A stretch of DNA of 16,325 bases, taken from positions 1 through 16,325 of the forward strand of contig CBFGTV010000073.1 of assembly GCA_965652145.1 (NCBI GenBank), given 5' to 3'. Shown here piece by piece: positions 1 through 6,830 of this stretch. Position numbers and translations under genes: made by a program. The notes under the pieces were generated by a model. The model made no database searches, was not told the origin of the DNA, and was given only the letters and a program-made list of their open reading frames with translations. Position 1 is the stretch's first letter. Every line of letters begins with the position of its first letter. The stretch comes from CBFGTV01 sp965652145 (GTDB lineage Bacteria; Bacillota; Clostridia; Peptostreptococcales; Natronincolaceae).

Positions 1-942
1 GAAAGGGCTGTGGCGGTGGACCCATGGGAAGCTGTTACCCTGGCAGAGGCTGGAGTGGCCCTGGGAAATGTGGGGCATTTGGTTCAAATACCAAGGGGGT
101 TAATGGCTAAAATTTTGTCCTTTCGCCCGGAGGTGGTAACTGTTTTTTCAGTGGAAAAGGCCCTGGAAGTTGGTGCCGAGGCCACAAGACAGGGGTATGT
201 TCAAGACATTTTGCTGAAGGTGGTGGGCAAAAATGACATGATTTATGAAGGGCAGTTGGGAGGCTTTAAGGAGGAGCTGCTGCTGGATTCCGCCCGTAGA
301 ATATTGCAAATTCCGGGGGTAAGAATTGTAGGCTGTACGGTGTTTCCCTGCCTGCTGTTTAATAGTGAAACAAAAATGGTAGAAAAGACCCCTAATGCCG
401 ATACTCTGCTCCGGTCTGTGGATATTCTGCAGAAGGAGCTGGATATTCAAATTCTCCAGATTAATGGACCCAGTGCCACTTCTGCAAACTCCATTCCGCT
501 ATTAAAGCAGTTGGGCGTAACCCATGGGGAACCGGGTCATGCCCTGACAGGTACCACCCCACTTCATGCCTATGAAAAACAGCCCGAGATTCCTTCTATG
601 GTCTATGTCAGTGAGGTGTCACATATTTATGACGGCAGGGCCTACGTCTATGGCGGCGGACATTACAGAAGATCCAGGGCCGAGGGGGCTCTGGTGGGCT
701 CCAGCTTTGATTCAATGGTTGAAAATGTACTTGAAATTGATCCCATTTCACCAGAAAATATTGACTATTACGGAGCCCTGGTGATGAAAAATAGACCTGC
801 CGCCATTGGTGATACGGCAATTTTTAGTTATCGAACTCAAATTTTTGTCACCAGAAGCCACGTAGCCCTGGTGGAGGGAATTCAAAATGGAAAGCCGAGG
901 CTGGTTGGCGTTTATGACAGCCTGGGCAAAAAACTAAGATAG
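1..942 (+). CDS. yhfX: YhfX-like PLP-dependent racemase-family protein, 5' truncated
   Basis: The reading frame is open from base 1 and ends at TAG 940-942. A GTG occurs at base 10, but the frame continues upstream without a stop and the family is roughly 70 residues longer, so the start lies outside the window. The visible 313 residues resemble E. coli YhfX, a fold-type III PLP protein with an alanine racemase N-terminal-type barrel. The PLP-binding lysine, normally near the N-terminus, should be in the missing part. Recognisable segments are the GCTVFPCLLFN strand region and the HGEPGHALTGTTPLHA loop, which resembles the phosphate/cofactor end of the barrel. The next gene is a YhfW relative with only 11 bases between, the same pairing as in the E. 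coli yhf operon. The substrate is unknown; racemase or epimerase activity on an amino acid is an inference from fold alone. Confidence 0.8.
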   Translation, partial: ERAVAVDPWEAVTLAEAGVALGNVGHLVQIPRGLMAKILSFRPEVVTVFSVEKALEVGAEATRQGYVQDILLKVVGKNDMIYEGQLGGFKEELLLDSARRILQIPGVRIVGCTVFPCLLFNSETKMVEKTPNADTLLRSVDILQKELDIQILQINGPSATSANSIPLLKQLGVTHGEPGHALTGTTPLHAYEKQPEIPSMVYVSEVSHIYDGRAYVYGGGHYRRSRAEGALVGSSFDSMVENVLEIDPISPENIDYYGALVMKNRPAAIGDTAIFSYRTQIFVTRSHVALVEGIQNGKPRLVGVYDSLGKKLR

Positions 943-953
943 GGGTGAATACC

Positions 954-2156
954 ATGGCAAAAAGAGTTATTCTATTGGTGTTAGACAGCCTGGGGGTAGG
1001 GGCCATGGAGGATACGGCCCTGGTCAGGCCCCAGGACCAAGAAGCCAATACCTTTTACCACATTATTGATACGACAAATGTAAACCTGCCTGTGCTGGAG
1101 TCCTTAGGTGTTAATCATATCCTAGGGCATCCTGCCCTTAAAACCATAGCACCCATGGCCAGTTATGGCAAACTCAACCTAATGCACTACGGTGCCGACA
1201 GCTATGCCGGGCATCAGGAAATCATGGGAACCAGACCCATGAAGCCCCTGATGGAGCCCTTTATTCAGTCCATTGATAGGGTAAAAAAGGCCTTGATGGA
1301 GGCAGGCTATGGGGTTACCATTCCCCATGGGGATACGCCCTATTTGCTAGTCAATGATTGTGTGATAGTGGGTGACAATATTGAAACGGATTATGGCCAG
1401 ATTTATAATGTATCAGGAGCCCTGGATGTGATTTCCTTTGAACAGGTTTTGGAAATTGCCAGGGTAGTGAGGGAAAATGTCAAGGTAAATCGTGTGATTG
1501 CCCTGGGGGGCCAAGATGTCAGCCCCCGGCAGCTTATCGACAGTGTTGAGCGGCGACAGGACGGCCTGATCGGTGTCAATTCTCCCAAATCAGGAGTTTA
1601 TAAAAAGGGGTATCGTGCCATACACCTGGGCTATGGGGTCTCACCCGACCAACAAATCAGCACGATATTAGCCCGAAGTCAAAGGGAGGTTTCACTGATT
1701 GGTAAGATGCAGGATGTGATTCATTGTGATGGGGCTAAAAAGGTTCCCGCCGTTGAAACAGCCCTGGTGATGGAACATGTTCTAAGGGAAATGGATCAGC
1801 TTAAAGAGGGACTGATAGCCGCCACTGTTCAAGAAACCGATCTGGCAGGTCACAGTCAGGACCCAGCAAAATACGCACGAATCCTTCAGATAGTAGATCA
1901 ATCACTGGTTGAAGTGTTACAAAAAATGACTGAGGAGGACTTGCTTATTGTTACAGCAGATCATGGCAACGACCCGACCATCGGCCATAGTCAGCATACT
2001 AGGGAAAAAACCCTGCTGTTGGCTTACGGGAAAGGACTTCGGGCTGTGGATCTGGGGGAAAGGGCTACCCTTTCAGATATTGCTTCAACCATTGCCCAAT
2101 ACTTTGGAGTTCAGACTCCAGAAAACGGTACAGGCTTTTTTGAATTAATGAGGTAG
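954..2156 (+). CDS. yhfW: YhfW-like phosphopentomutase-family metalloenzyme
   Basis: This is a 400-residue member of the alkaline phosphatase/phosphopentomutase superfamily, close in length to DeoB (about 390-410). I chose ATG 954 because AGGGGTG at 941-947 sits 6 bases before it; a GTG at 945 lies inside that ribosome site. Metal ligands seen are D11 (LVLDS), D296 and H300 (ETDLAGHSQD), D336-H337 (TADHGND) and H348 (HSQHTRE). At the place where DeoB has the phosphorylated threonine of DTPSGHWE, this protein has S83 in DSYAGHQE. It is therefore more like the YhfW branch than classical DeoB. It presumably moves or removes a phosphate on a sugar phosphate, but the substrate is unknown. It lies between yhfX and nagB, its stop touching the nagB ribosome site, so it is co-transcribed. 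Confidence 0.82.
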   Translation: MAKRVILLVLDSLGVGAMEDTALVRPQDQEANTFYHIIDTTNVNLPVLESLGVNHILGHPALKTIAPMASYGKLNLMHYGADSYAGHQEIMGTRPMKPLMEPFIQSIDRVKKALMEAGYGVTIPHGDTPYLLVNDCVIVGDNIETDYGQIYNVSGALDVISFEQVLEIARVVRENVKVNRVIALGGQDVSPRQLIDSVERRQDGLIGVNSPKSGVYKKGYRAIHLGYGVSPDQQISTILARSQREVSLIGKMQDVIHCDGAKKVPAVETALVMEHVLREMDQLKEGLIAATVQETDLAGHSQDPAKYARILQIVDQSLVEVLQKMTEEDLLIVTADHGNDPTIGHSQHTREKTLLLAYGKGLRAVDLGERATLSDIASTIAQYFGVQTPENGTGFFELMR

Positions 2157-2165
2157 GTGAATAAA

Positions 2166-2930
2166 GTGAAAATCGTGGTAGCAGAGAATTATCAGGAATT
2201 AAGTAAATTGGCGGCAAGGATTATTGCTGAAGCAGTTCAATCGAAGCCCGATGGGGTCCTTGGGCTGGCTACGGGCAGTACCCCCCTGGGTACCTATCAG
2301 GAGCTGATTAGAATTCATCAGGAGGAGGGACTGGATTTTTCTCGAATTGTTACCTTTAACCTGGACGAATATTATGGGCTTCATTCCCTTCATCCCCAAA
2401 GCTACGGGTATTTTATGAGGGAAAATCTATTTAAGCATATCAACATAGACCTTAAAAATACCCATATTCCCAATGGAACCCCCGAAGACCTTGAGGCTGA
2501 ATGCAGGGCCTATGATGAGCTTTTGACGGCCCACGGAGGAATTGACTTACAGCTCCTGGGGATTGGGGAAAACGGTCATGTTGGCTTTAATGAGCCCTCT
2601 GCCAATTTAAATGTTTATACCCATCTGGTCCAATTAAAGGAGGAGACGATCAGGGCCAACAGCCGCTTTTTCTCATCCCTTAAGGAAGTTCCCACCCAAG
2701 CTATAACTATGGGCTTAGGGGGAATATTGAAGGCTAAAAAAATACTATTATTAGCTGCTGGAAAGGCTAAGGCCCCGGTGATTGCCAAGCTATTGGAGGG
2801 TAAGCTGAGTACCCAGGTGCCTGCTTCGATTCTACAGGTTCATCCCCAGGTGGTTGTAATCGTAGACCAGGAGATCGGTCATGAATTAAAGCTAAAGAAG
2901 CATTACGGGGCAGAAGCAATAAATGTTTAA
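2166..2930 (+). CDS. nagB: Glucosamine-6-phosphate deaminase NagB
   Basis: NagB is a cytoplasmic isomerase-deaminase that converts glucosamine 6-phosphate to fructose 6-phosphate and ammonia, the last committed step of amino-sugar catabolism. The start is GTG 2166, giving the usual family opening MKIVVAENY and a ribosome site AGGTAGGTGA (2151-2160). The in-frame GTG 2157 is inside that site. Length is 254 residues, close to B. subtilis NagB and shorter than the E. coli enzyme. Motifs are GLATGSTPLGTY (33-44, phosphate loop), NLDEYYGL with catalytic D67, and GIGENGHVGFNEP with H138 and E143. All key residues are intact. The shorter Firmicutes form lacks the C-terminal extension found in the allosteric E. 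coli enzyme. No nagA is seen nearby. Its partners are the YhfX- and YhfW-like genes, so it may serve an unusual amino-sugar route rather than general GlcNAc use. Confidence 0.96.
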   Translation: MKIVVAENYQELSKLAARIIAEAVQSKPDGVLGLATGSTPLGTYQELIRIHQEEGLDFSRIVTFNLDEYYGLHSLHPQSYGYFMRENLFKHINIDLKNTHIPNGTPEDLEAECRAYDELLTAHGGIDLQLLGIGENGHVGFNEPSANLNVYTHLVQLKEETIRANSRFFSSLKEVPTQAITMGLGGILKAKKILLLAAGKAKAPVIAKLLEGKLSTQVPASILQVHPQVVVIVDQEIGHELKLKKHYGAEAINV

Positions 2931-2934
2931 ACTT

Positions 2935-2976
2935 AAATAGTCTACAAAAATGTAGAGGCCTTGGCCACTATTTTTT
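2935..2976 (+). terminator. Probable intrinsic terminator after nagB
   Basis: Five bases after the nagB stop, AAATAGT (2935-2941) pairs with ACTATTT (2967-2973). Two small hairpins are enclosed: CTACA/TGTAG with an AAAA loop, and GGC/GCC in GGCCTTGGCC. A run of six T follows or overlaps the 3' arm (2971-2976). The branched shape is unusual and the outer stem is AT-rich, so strength is uncertain. Confidence 0.5.
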
Positions 2977-3023
2977 ATGGAGATTTATTTTGTTAAAAGA
3001 ATTATAACATATTCATAACAATT

Positions 3024-3055
3024 TTCGACACATGCATTTCACTATTCATGATAAT
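3024..3055 (+). promoter_or_regulatory. Candidate promoter with Spo0A-box-like site
   Basis: TTCGACA (3024-3030) is an exact reverse complement of the Spo0A box core TGTCGAA. It overlaps a -35-like TCGACA (3025-3030). A -10-like GATAAT lies at 3050-3055, giving a long 19-base spacer; long spacers are known at Spo0A-activated promoters. A 7-base match is weak evidence by itself, and the site is about 55 bases upstream of the small ORF at 3109. Confidence 0.3.
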
Positions 3056-3108
3056 ATAAATAAAAATTAACTATATTATTAAGAAAATGTATTCTTTATT
3101 GAGGTTAT

Positions 3109-3252
3109 ATGCTGTCACAGGTTTTGCAGAGGACTATTCCCAAAGCTCCACTGCAATTAAACCTTTTGATGGGAGAAAAGGTACCTGACAGAAATATAAT
3201 ATTGACAGCCAAGCTGATCATTAGAGGGAATCGAGAATATTTGAAAGAATGA
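3109..3252 (+). CDS. Candidate 47-residue small protein
   Basis: An ATG at 3109, four bases after a GAGG ribosome-site-like motif (3101-3104), opens an uninterrupted frame of 47 codons ending at TGA 3250-3252. The frame is closed just upstream by a stop at 3100-3102. The ORF ends 14 bases before the chosen start of the secreted hydrolase and overlaps that gene's alternative ATG 3249 as ATGA, which would suit translational coupling. The product is basic and mixed hydrophobic, with no membrane segment or Cys motif. The C-terminal half contains PDRNIILTAKLIIRGNREYL, which vaguely recalls the D...EY spacing of Spo0E-like phosphatases, but the SQxLD signature is absent. I do not recognise the family. 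An open frame of this length can occur by chance in such a region. Confidence 0.38.
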   Translation: MLSQVLQRTIPKAPLQLNLLMGEKVPDRNIILTAKLIIRGNREYLKE

Positions 3253-3266
3253 AAGGGGTATTGCTT

Positions 3267-3983
3267 ATGAAAAAAGGAATCTGTATTGTCTGCTGCTTTG
3301 TGCTCATCCTTACCTTTACCTTCACCACCTGGGCCCATCAGGAAGAAAGCATCTATTTGGGTCCCTATGCCAACACAATTGTATATGATGAAACAGGGAA
3401 AGTTGACGCTAAATACTATGAAGACCTACAGTACAGGCTCATTAAAGAGTTTGAAGAAAAGCTTCAAAAAACCGATAAAATGACGAAGCAATCGGTTGTT
3501 TTGCCAGCCTCCCTCAGTAGTGTTGCTCCCGGCGATGTTTTTGTTTCCTTTACTGGAACCACCTCAGGAATTGATTTTGCCCTGGTGGGACATGCTTCTC
3601 TGGCAGAAACCAGTGGAGGGGTATGGGCTATTTCATCCTGGCCGGAAAGCAAGAGTCCTTCGGGAGTAAATGGTGTTCAGTATGAATATCGCTATTGGGA
3701 CAACTTAAGTAAAATCTACGCACTGCGGGTCAAGGGCAGCACCAGTACCACACGGAATAATGCGGTGAATAATGCCAGGGCCATTGCTTCAAGAAATCCA
3801 AGGCCCCCTTACAACTGGTTCTTTTTAAACAAATTTACCACCTCTAGCTTTTATTGCTCACAGCTGGTGTGGCGGGCCTGGTATGATGCAGGTGTCAATA
3901 TCGATCGGTTCCCCTATGATACAGTTGTATCGCCGGCAGAATTAACGGGTGACCATATGCAGGTTCTGTATTACAGGAACTAA
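3267..3983 (+). CDS. Secreted YiiX/YycO-like NlpC/P60-superfamily cysteine hydrolase
   Basis: The start ATG 3267 has AAAGGGG (about 3252-3258) upstream and gives a proper signal peptide, MKK followed by a hydrophobic stretch to about residue 22, with likely cleavage after TWA (23). The in-frame ATG 3249 would add six residues and overlaps that ribosome site. The mature region has a charged helical stretch (about 40-75), then a permuted papain-like domain: PGDVFVSF (88-95), VGHASLAE with likely catalytic H109, and FYCSQLVWRAWYDAG with likely nucleophile C197. The Cys following the His in order is the mark of the permuted YiiX/YycO group. Such enzymes act on peptide or amide bonds outside the cell, in peptidoglycan or other substrates; the substrate here is not known. 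It stands alone between two hairpins, beside a lipoprotein and a lytic transglycosylase, which fits a cell-wall role. Confidence 0.75.
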   Translation: MKKGICIVCCFVLILTFTFTTWAHQEESIYLGPYANTIVYDETGKVDAKYYEDLQYRLIKEFEEKLQKTDKMTKQSVVLPASLSSVAPGDVFVSFTGTTSGIDFALVGHASLAETSGGVWAISSWPESKSPSGVNGVQYEYRYWDNLSKIYALRVKGSTSTTRNNAVNNARAIASRNPRPPYNWFFLNKFTTSSFYCSQLVWRAWYDAGVNIDRFPYDTVVSPAELTGDHMQVLYYRN

Positions 3984-3991
3984 TACTAACC

Positions 3992-4025
3992 TTGATAAGT
4001 GCGGTGATTTTGCCGCACTTATCAA
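3992..4025 (+). repeat. Perfect 13-bp hairpin between two genes
   Basis: TTGATAAGTGCGG (3992-4004) is perfectly repeated in inverse as CCGCACTTATCAA (4013-4025), with an 8-base loop TGATTTTG. It begins 9 bases after the hydrolase stop and ends 22 bases before the next start. No T-run follows on either strand, so it is not a standard intrinsic terminator. It could be a processing or mRNA-stability element, or a weak terminator. Confidence 0.75.
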
Positions 4026-4047
4026 TTAAACTCCTGGGGTGAAGAGG

Positions 4048-5169
4048 ATGAAACAGAGAAATAATATTCAAATCTTGTGTCTAATAATACTATTTTGTCT
4101 CTTGATTATTAATGTAGGCTGTACCCGTAGAGAAACAGATGAGAATTTTATCAAGACTGAAAATGGAAAATACCTTTTTGCCTTTAGCACAGGTTTAAGG
4201 GAAGAATCCATTAATTCCTTTTCTGTTTTATATCAGGATGGTACTGTTAACGAGCATCCAGTCAATCGTTCCATTGTTATTGTCAACTCCCTTAGGATAG
4301 GTGAAGCTCTCATGTTCTTTTCCAGACAAAAAAATACTCATTTTGTAATAGAGAATAATCGATTACAGGAGTTCTCCTTTTTAGAAGAAAGATATGGCGA
4401 TTCCTATGTGGGGGTACTGTTTGCATCAGAGAATAACGGCTATATACTCACCGGAATGAATGTGGGCTTTTCTGATGAAGGGTATATCTCAGAACTTCTA
4501 TATAAAGAAGAAAGTGAAGGTGGTTATCATAATATAACCTTTTATGATAAAATCCTTTGCTCAGCCGTTTATTCAGGCGGAATCATCTATTTACAATACT
4601 TAGACTTAAATAAACGGGATGACAATGATTTCTTTAGAAAATCAGGTATTTTAGAGATTGATGTATATAGTCAAGAAATAATCAGCGATATTTTACTGGA
4701 CAGTAAATATGAGGGTGAGCCTGATCGTCCCCTGGTATTGTCTAATAATGAAGTCATTTTGTTCAGACCCGAATTAAATGAAGAGGCAATTCCCACCGGG
4801 AGATCCCACTTGGCTGTCTATTCCCAGGGGGAGATAAAAAAGGAATTAACCCTGGAGGATTTTATCGTAATTCATATTCATGCCTTCAATGGAAAGCTCT
4901 ATCTGGTGGATTTATTTGGCTCAGTTAGGGTATTGGATGACGAATATAAGCTGTTAGATATTTATGAGCTTGATCAATTTCAAGGCAGCATTAGGGATCT
5001 ATACACCAACGAGGGAGAACTTTATGTTGCTTTGATGGATGAAAAAAAACTGATGAAAATTAACCGGTACAACTTAGGTAATGGCCGGTTGATGGAATCA
5101 GATCCTATTATTTACCCAAAGACAATCGACTGGAACAAGGAAAGCTTTACATTTTTACCGATAAAATAA
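4048..5169 (+). CDS. Lipoprotein of unknown function
   Basis: This is a 373-residue exported protein I do not recognise. The start is ATG 4048, with TGGGGTG (4035-4041) six bases upstream; an in-frame GTG at 4039 lies inside that site. The N-terminus is MKQRNN followed by a hydrophobic core and a lipobox-like NVGC with C25 as the predicted lipidated residue. Asn at the -3 position is atypical. The rest is rich in short beta-like segments alternating with turns such as DGT, NNR and NGK, and ends with segments like GELYVALMDEKKLMKINRY. This periodic pattern suggests a beta-propeller or similar all-beta solute- or protein-binding fold, but I cannot assign a family. The gene has a hairpin upstream and a strong shared terminator downstream, so it is probably transcribed alone or with the hydrolase before it. 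Confidence 0.72.
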   Translation: MKQRNNIQILCLIILFCLLIINVGCTRRETDENFIKTENGKYLFAFSTGLREESINSFSVLYQDGTVNEHPVNRSIVIVNSLRIGEALMFFSRQKNTHFVIENNRLQEFSFLEERYGDSYVGVLFASENNGYILTGMNVGFSDEGYISELLYKEESEGGYHNITFYDKILCSAVYSGGIIYLQYLDLNKRDDNDFFRKSGILEIDVYSQEIISDILLDSKYEGEPDRPLVLSNNEVILFRPELNEEAIPTGRSHLAVYSQGEIKKELTLEDFIVIHIHAFNGKLYLVDLFGSVRVLDDEYKLLDIYELDQFQGSIRDLYTNEGELYVALMDEKKLMKINRYNLGNGRLMESDPIIYPKTIDWNKESFTFLPIK

Positions 5170-5222
5170 AAAGAGGTCTGACTATTTCCCCTGGGGGAAT
5201 AACCAGACCTCTTTCTTATTTT
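5170..5222. terminator. Bidirectional intrinsic terminator between convergent genes
   Basis: AAAGAGGTCTG (5170-5180) pairs perfectly with CAGACCTCTTT (5204-5214), enclosing a second small stem TTCCC/GGGAA (5186-5190 with 5195-5199). A T-rich tail follows on the + side and an A-rich run precedes it (T-rich for the - strand). It starts immediately after the lipoprotein stop and overlaps the last codons of the convergent transglycosylase, so it can serve both. Confidence 0.88.
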
Positions 5223-5755
5223 TGAGATGTATTAAATTCTTGAAAATAACGCAGTACCCGGGCCACATAGCTTTGGGTTTCCTTAAATGGGGGGATGCCC
5301 CCATAACCGTCAACATTGCCAGGACCAGCATTATAGGCGGCCAAGGCCAACGATAGATCACCATTATAGCGATCCAGCATTTGCTTAAGATACCTGGCCC
5401 CCCCATTGATATTTTCCTGGGGATCCCAGGGATTATTAACCCCCAGGGCTGCGGCGGTTTCAGGCATAAGCTGCATTAATCCCTGGGCCCCAGCGCTGGA
5501 AAGGGCAGTGGGATTGAATCCTGATTCAGCCTTCATAACAGCCTTAACTAAGTTGGCAGAAACCTGGTATCTTCTGGCGGCATTCATTATCATAGAATCA
5601 TAGGCTGATGAAGGGGTTGATTCTTCACTGGAATAGGTATTTAATACCTCTTGAAAGTTTTTTTGATTAGGCATGGGAATATTTAATTTTATTGGTATAC
5701 GACTTTGAATTTCACTAATTTTTTCATAAAAAATATTCTGGATTAAGTTCTTCAT
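5216..5755 (-). CDS. Lytic transglycosylase (SLT domain)
   Basis: A 179-residue protein with a goose-type lysozyme-like/SLT domain at about 53-174. It cleaves the MurNAc-GlcNAc bond of peptidoglycan without hydrolysis. Motifs in order are KAESGFNPTALSSAGAQGLMQLMP, whose AESGFNP contains catalytic E77, then AYNAGPGNV (140-148) and ETQSYV (159-164). The ribosome site GGGAGG lies 9 bases before the ATG at 5755. The N-terminal 50 residues form no clear signal peptide or membrane segment; they are amphipathic and low in complexity. Secretion by a non-classical route, or action in the mother cell or forespore, are both possible. A convincing SigA-type promoter lies upstream on the same strand. It is divergent from the SPOR-domain operon and convergent with the lipoprotein gene. 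Confidence 0.92.
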   Translation of the reverse strand: MKNLIQNIFYEKISEIQSRIPIKLNIPMPNQKNFQEVLNTYSSEESTPSSAYDSMIMNAARRYQVSANLVKAVMKAESGFNPTALSSAGAQGLMQLMPETAAALGVNNPWDPQENINGGARYLKQMLDRYNGDLSLALAAYNAGPGNVDGYGGIPPFKETQSYVARVLRYFQEFNTSQK

Positions 5756-5798
5756 CCGATGCTACCTCCCAATCGAAGGAATAATTTTTCTAATTACT

Positions 5799-5827
5799 AT
5801 TATATATATAATATGACCTGTAGACAA
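5799..5827 (-). promoter_or_regulatory. SigA-type promoter for the lytic transglycosylase
   Basis: Read on the - strand, -35 TTGTCT (5827-5822) is followed by a 17-base spacer and a perfect -10 TATAAT (5804-5799). This puts the start of transcription about 35-40 bases before the coding start at 5755. The spacer and -10 region are very AT-rich. Confidence 0.6.
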
Positions 5828-5915
5828 CTTTTCTAAAAAATATGGTGTAAAAGTCTTAGTTATTTCTGGGCTTTTGGGTGGAGCCGTATATTCGCTTTAG
5901 AATGGAGGGATTGAT

Positions 5916-6809
5916 TTGAGACCGGTTCGTAGAATGGTAAAGAAAAAAAATCGCCGAATTAATTTATTGCTGTTGCTTTTTATTGGTATGATTATTCCTG
6001 CCACTGCCATCTATGTAGGCTTAAGAATTACAGAAAGATGGGTGTCACCAGTTTTAAATTCCGACGATCTCGATTATGATTTTGTAATGGATCAGGAGGA
6101 ATTGGAATCAAAAGAGGAATCCAATGGTAATTCGTCAGAAGAAGAAAAATCATCCGAGGAGGTATCTGGTCAGGAAAATGTAATGGAGGCAGAAATAAAG
6201 CCCCTTTCAGTCTATGTCATTCAAATTGCCAGTTTAGGCGATACAACCAATATTGATGCAATGATTAATCAGCTTAATGAAAACAAGCTACCCTATTTAG
6301 TATACCAAATGGATAACAGCTACAAGGTATTTGTCATGGGAGCTACCCGCAGAGATCAGATTGAAGGTGAATTGGAGCACGTAAGGTCGTTATATCCAGA
6401 TGCCTATATTAATGAAGTTTTATTGCCCAAAACGGTTGTTTCCTTTAGTGAAAAGGAGGATGGCAAAATCCCTCAATTGATTGTAAATATAAATAATACC
6501 ATTGATATTATGGATAGCCAGGGGGCAGAATGGTATAATTTTTTCGAAAAAGAAGGAGATTTGAATCAATATAGCGAATTGTTAAAAAAACAACATGAAA
6601 TATTGGCTGAAATAACAGATATACTCAATAGTGGGTCATTACCTGCTAGCTTTGCGAAGGGTGATGCCCTGGAGAAAATGGTACATTACCAAGAAAGTAA
6701 TATTAATCGTTCCCTAGAGCTAATAGATGAAAATAACAGTGAAAATCTTCACAAGCTTCATAGCCTATACCTTGATAGTCTATTTCGGATTGTAGAGGTA
6801 ATCAAATGA
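5916..6809 (+). CDS. SPOR-domain membrane protein
   Basis: A 297-residue single-pass membrane protein. The TTG start at 5916 is favoured because GGAGGGA (5904-5910) ends 5 bases upstream; the next ATG (5934) would sit too far from it. Order of parts: basic N-terminus (MRPVRRMVKKKNRR), one membrane helix (about 16-37), a very acidic Glu/Ser-rich linker (50-93), then a SPOR domain (about 97-171) beginning SVYVIQIASLGD and containing YKVFVMGA. SPOR domains bind peptidoglycan with denuded glycan strands, at septa or during spore-wall remodelling. A helical C-terminal region (about 180-297) has no family I recognise. It lies 21 bases upstream of a DRTGG gene, so it appears to head the six-gene operon, although its function is unlike that of the genes that follow. 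No clear promoter was found in 5831-5903. Confidence 0.8.
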   Translation: MRPVRRMVKKKNRRINLLLLLFIGMIIPATAIYVGLRITERWVSPVLNSDDLDYDFVMDQEELESKEESNGNSSEEEKSSEEVSGQENVMEAEIKPLSVYVIQIASLGDTTNIDAMINQLNENKLPYLVYQMDNSYKVFVMGATRRDQIEGELEHVRSLYPDAYINEVLLPKTVVSFSEKEDGKIPQLIVNINNTIDIMDSQGAEWYNFFEKEGDLNQYSELLKKQHEILAEITDILNSGSLPASFAKGDALEKMVHYQESNINRSLELIDENNSENLHKLHSLYLDSLFRIVEVIK

Positions 6810-6830
6810 CGAATTTAATGGAGGGATAGA

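Noticed and set aside
3202..3207. Perfect -35 TTGACA upstream of the secreted hydrolase
   Set aside because: No -10-like hexamer lies 16-18 bases downstream; the bases there read AGGGAA.
3105..3338. 77-residue frame on the - strand over the nagB-hydrolase gap
   Set aside because: It runs across the signal peptide region of the hydrolase in reverse, has no ribosome site, and competes with the better-supported + strand small ORF.
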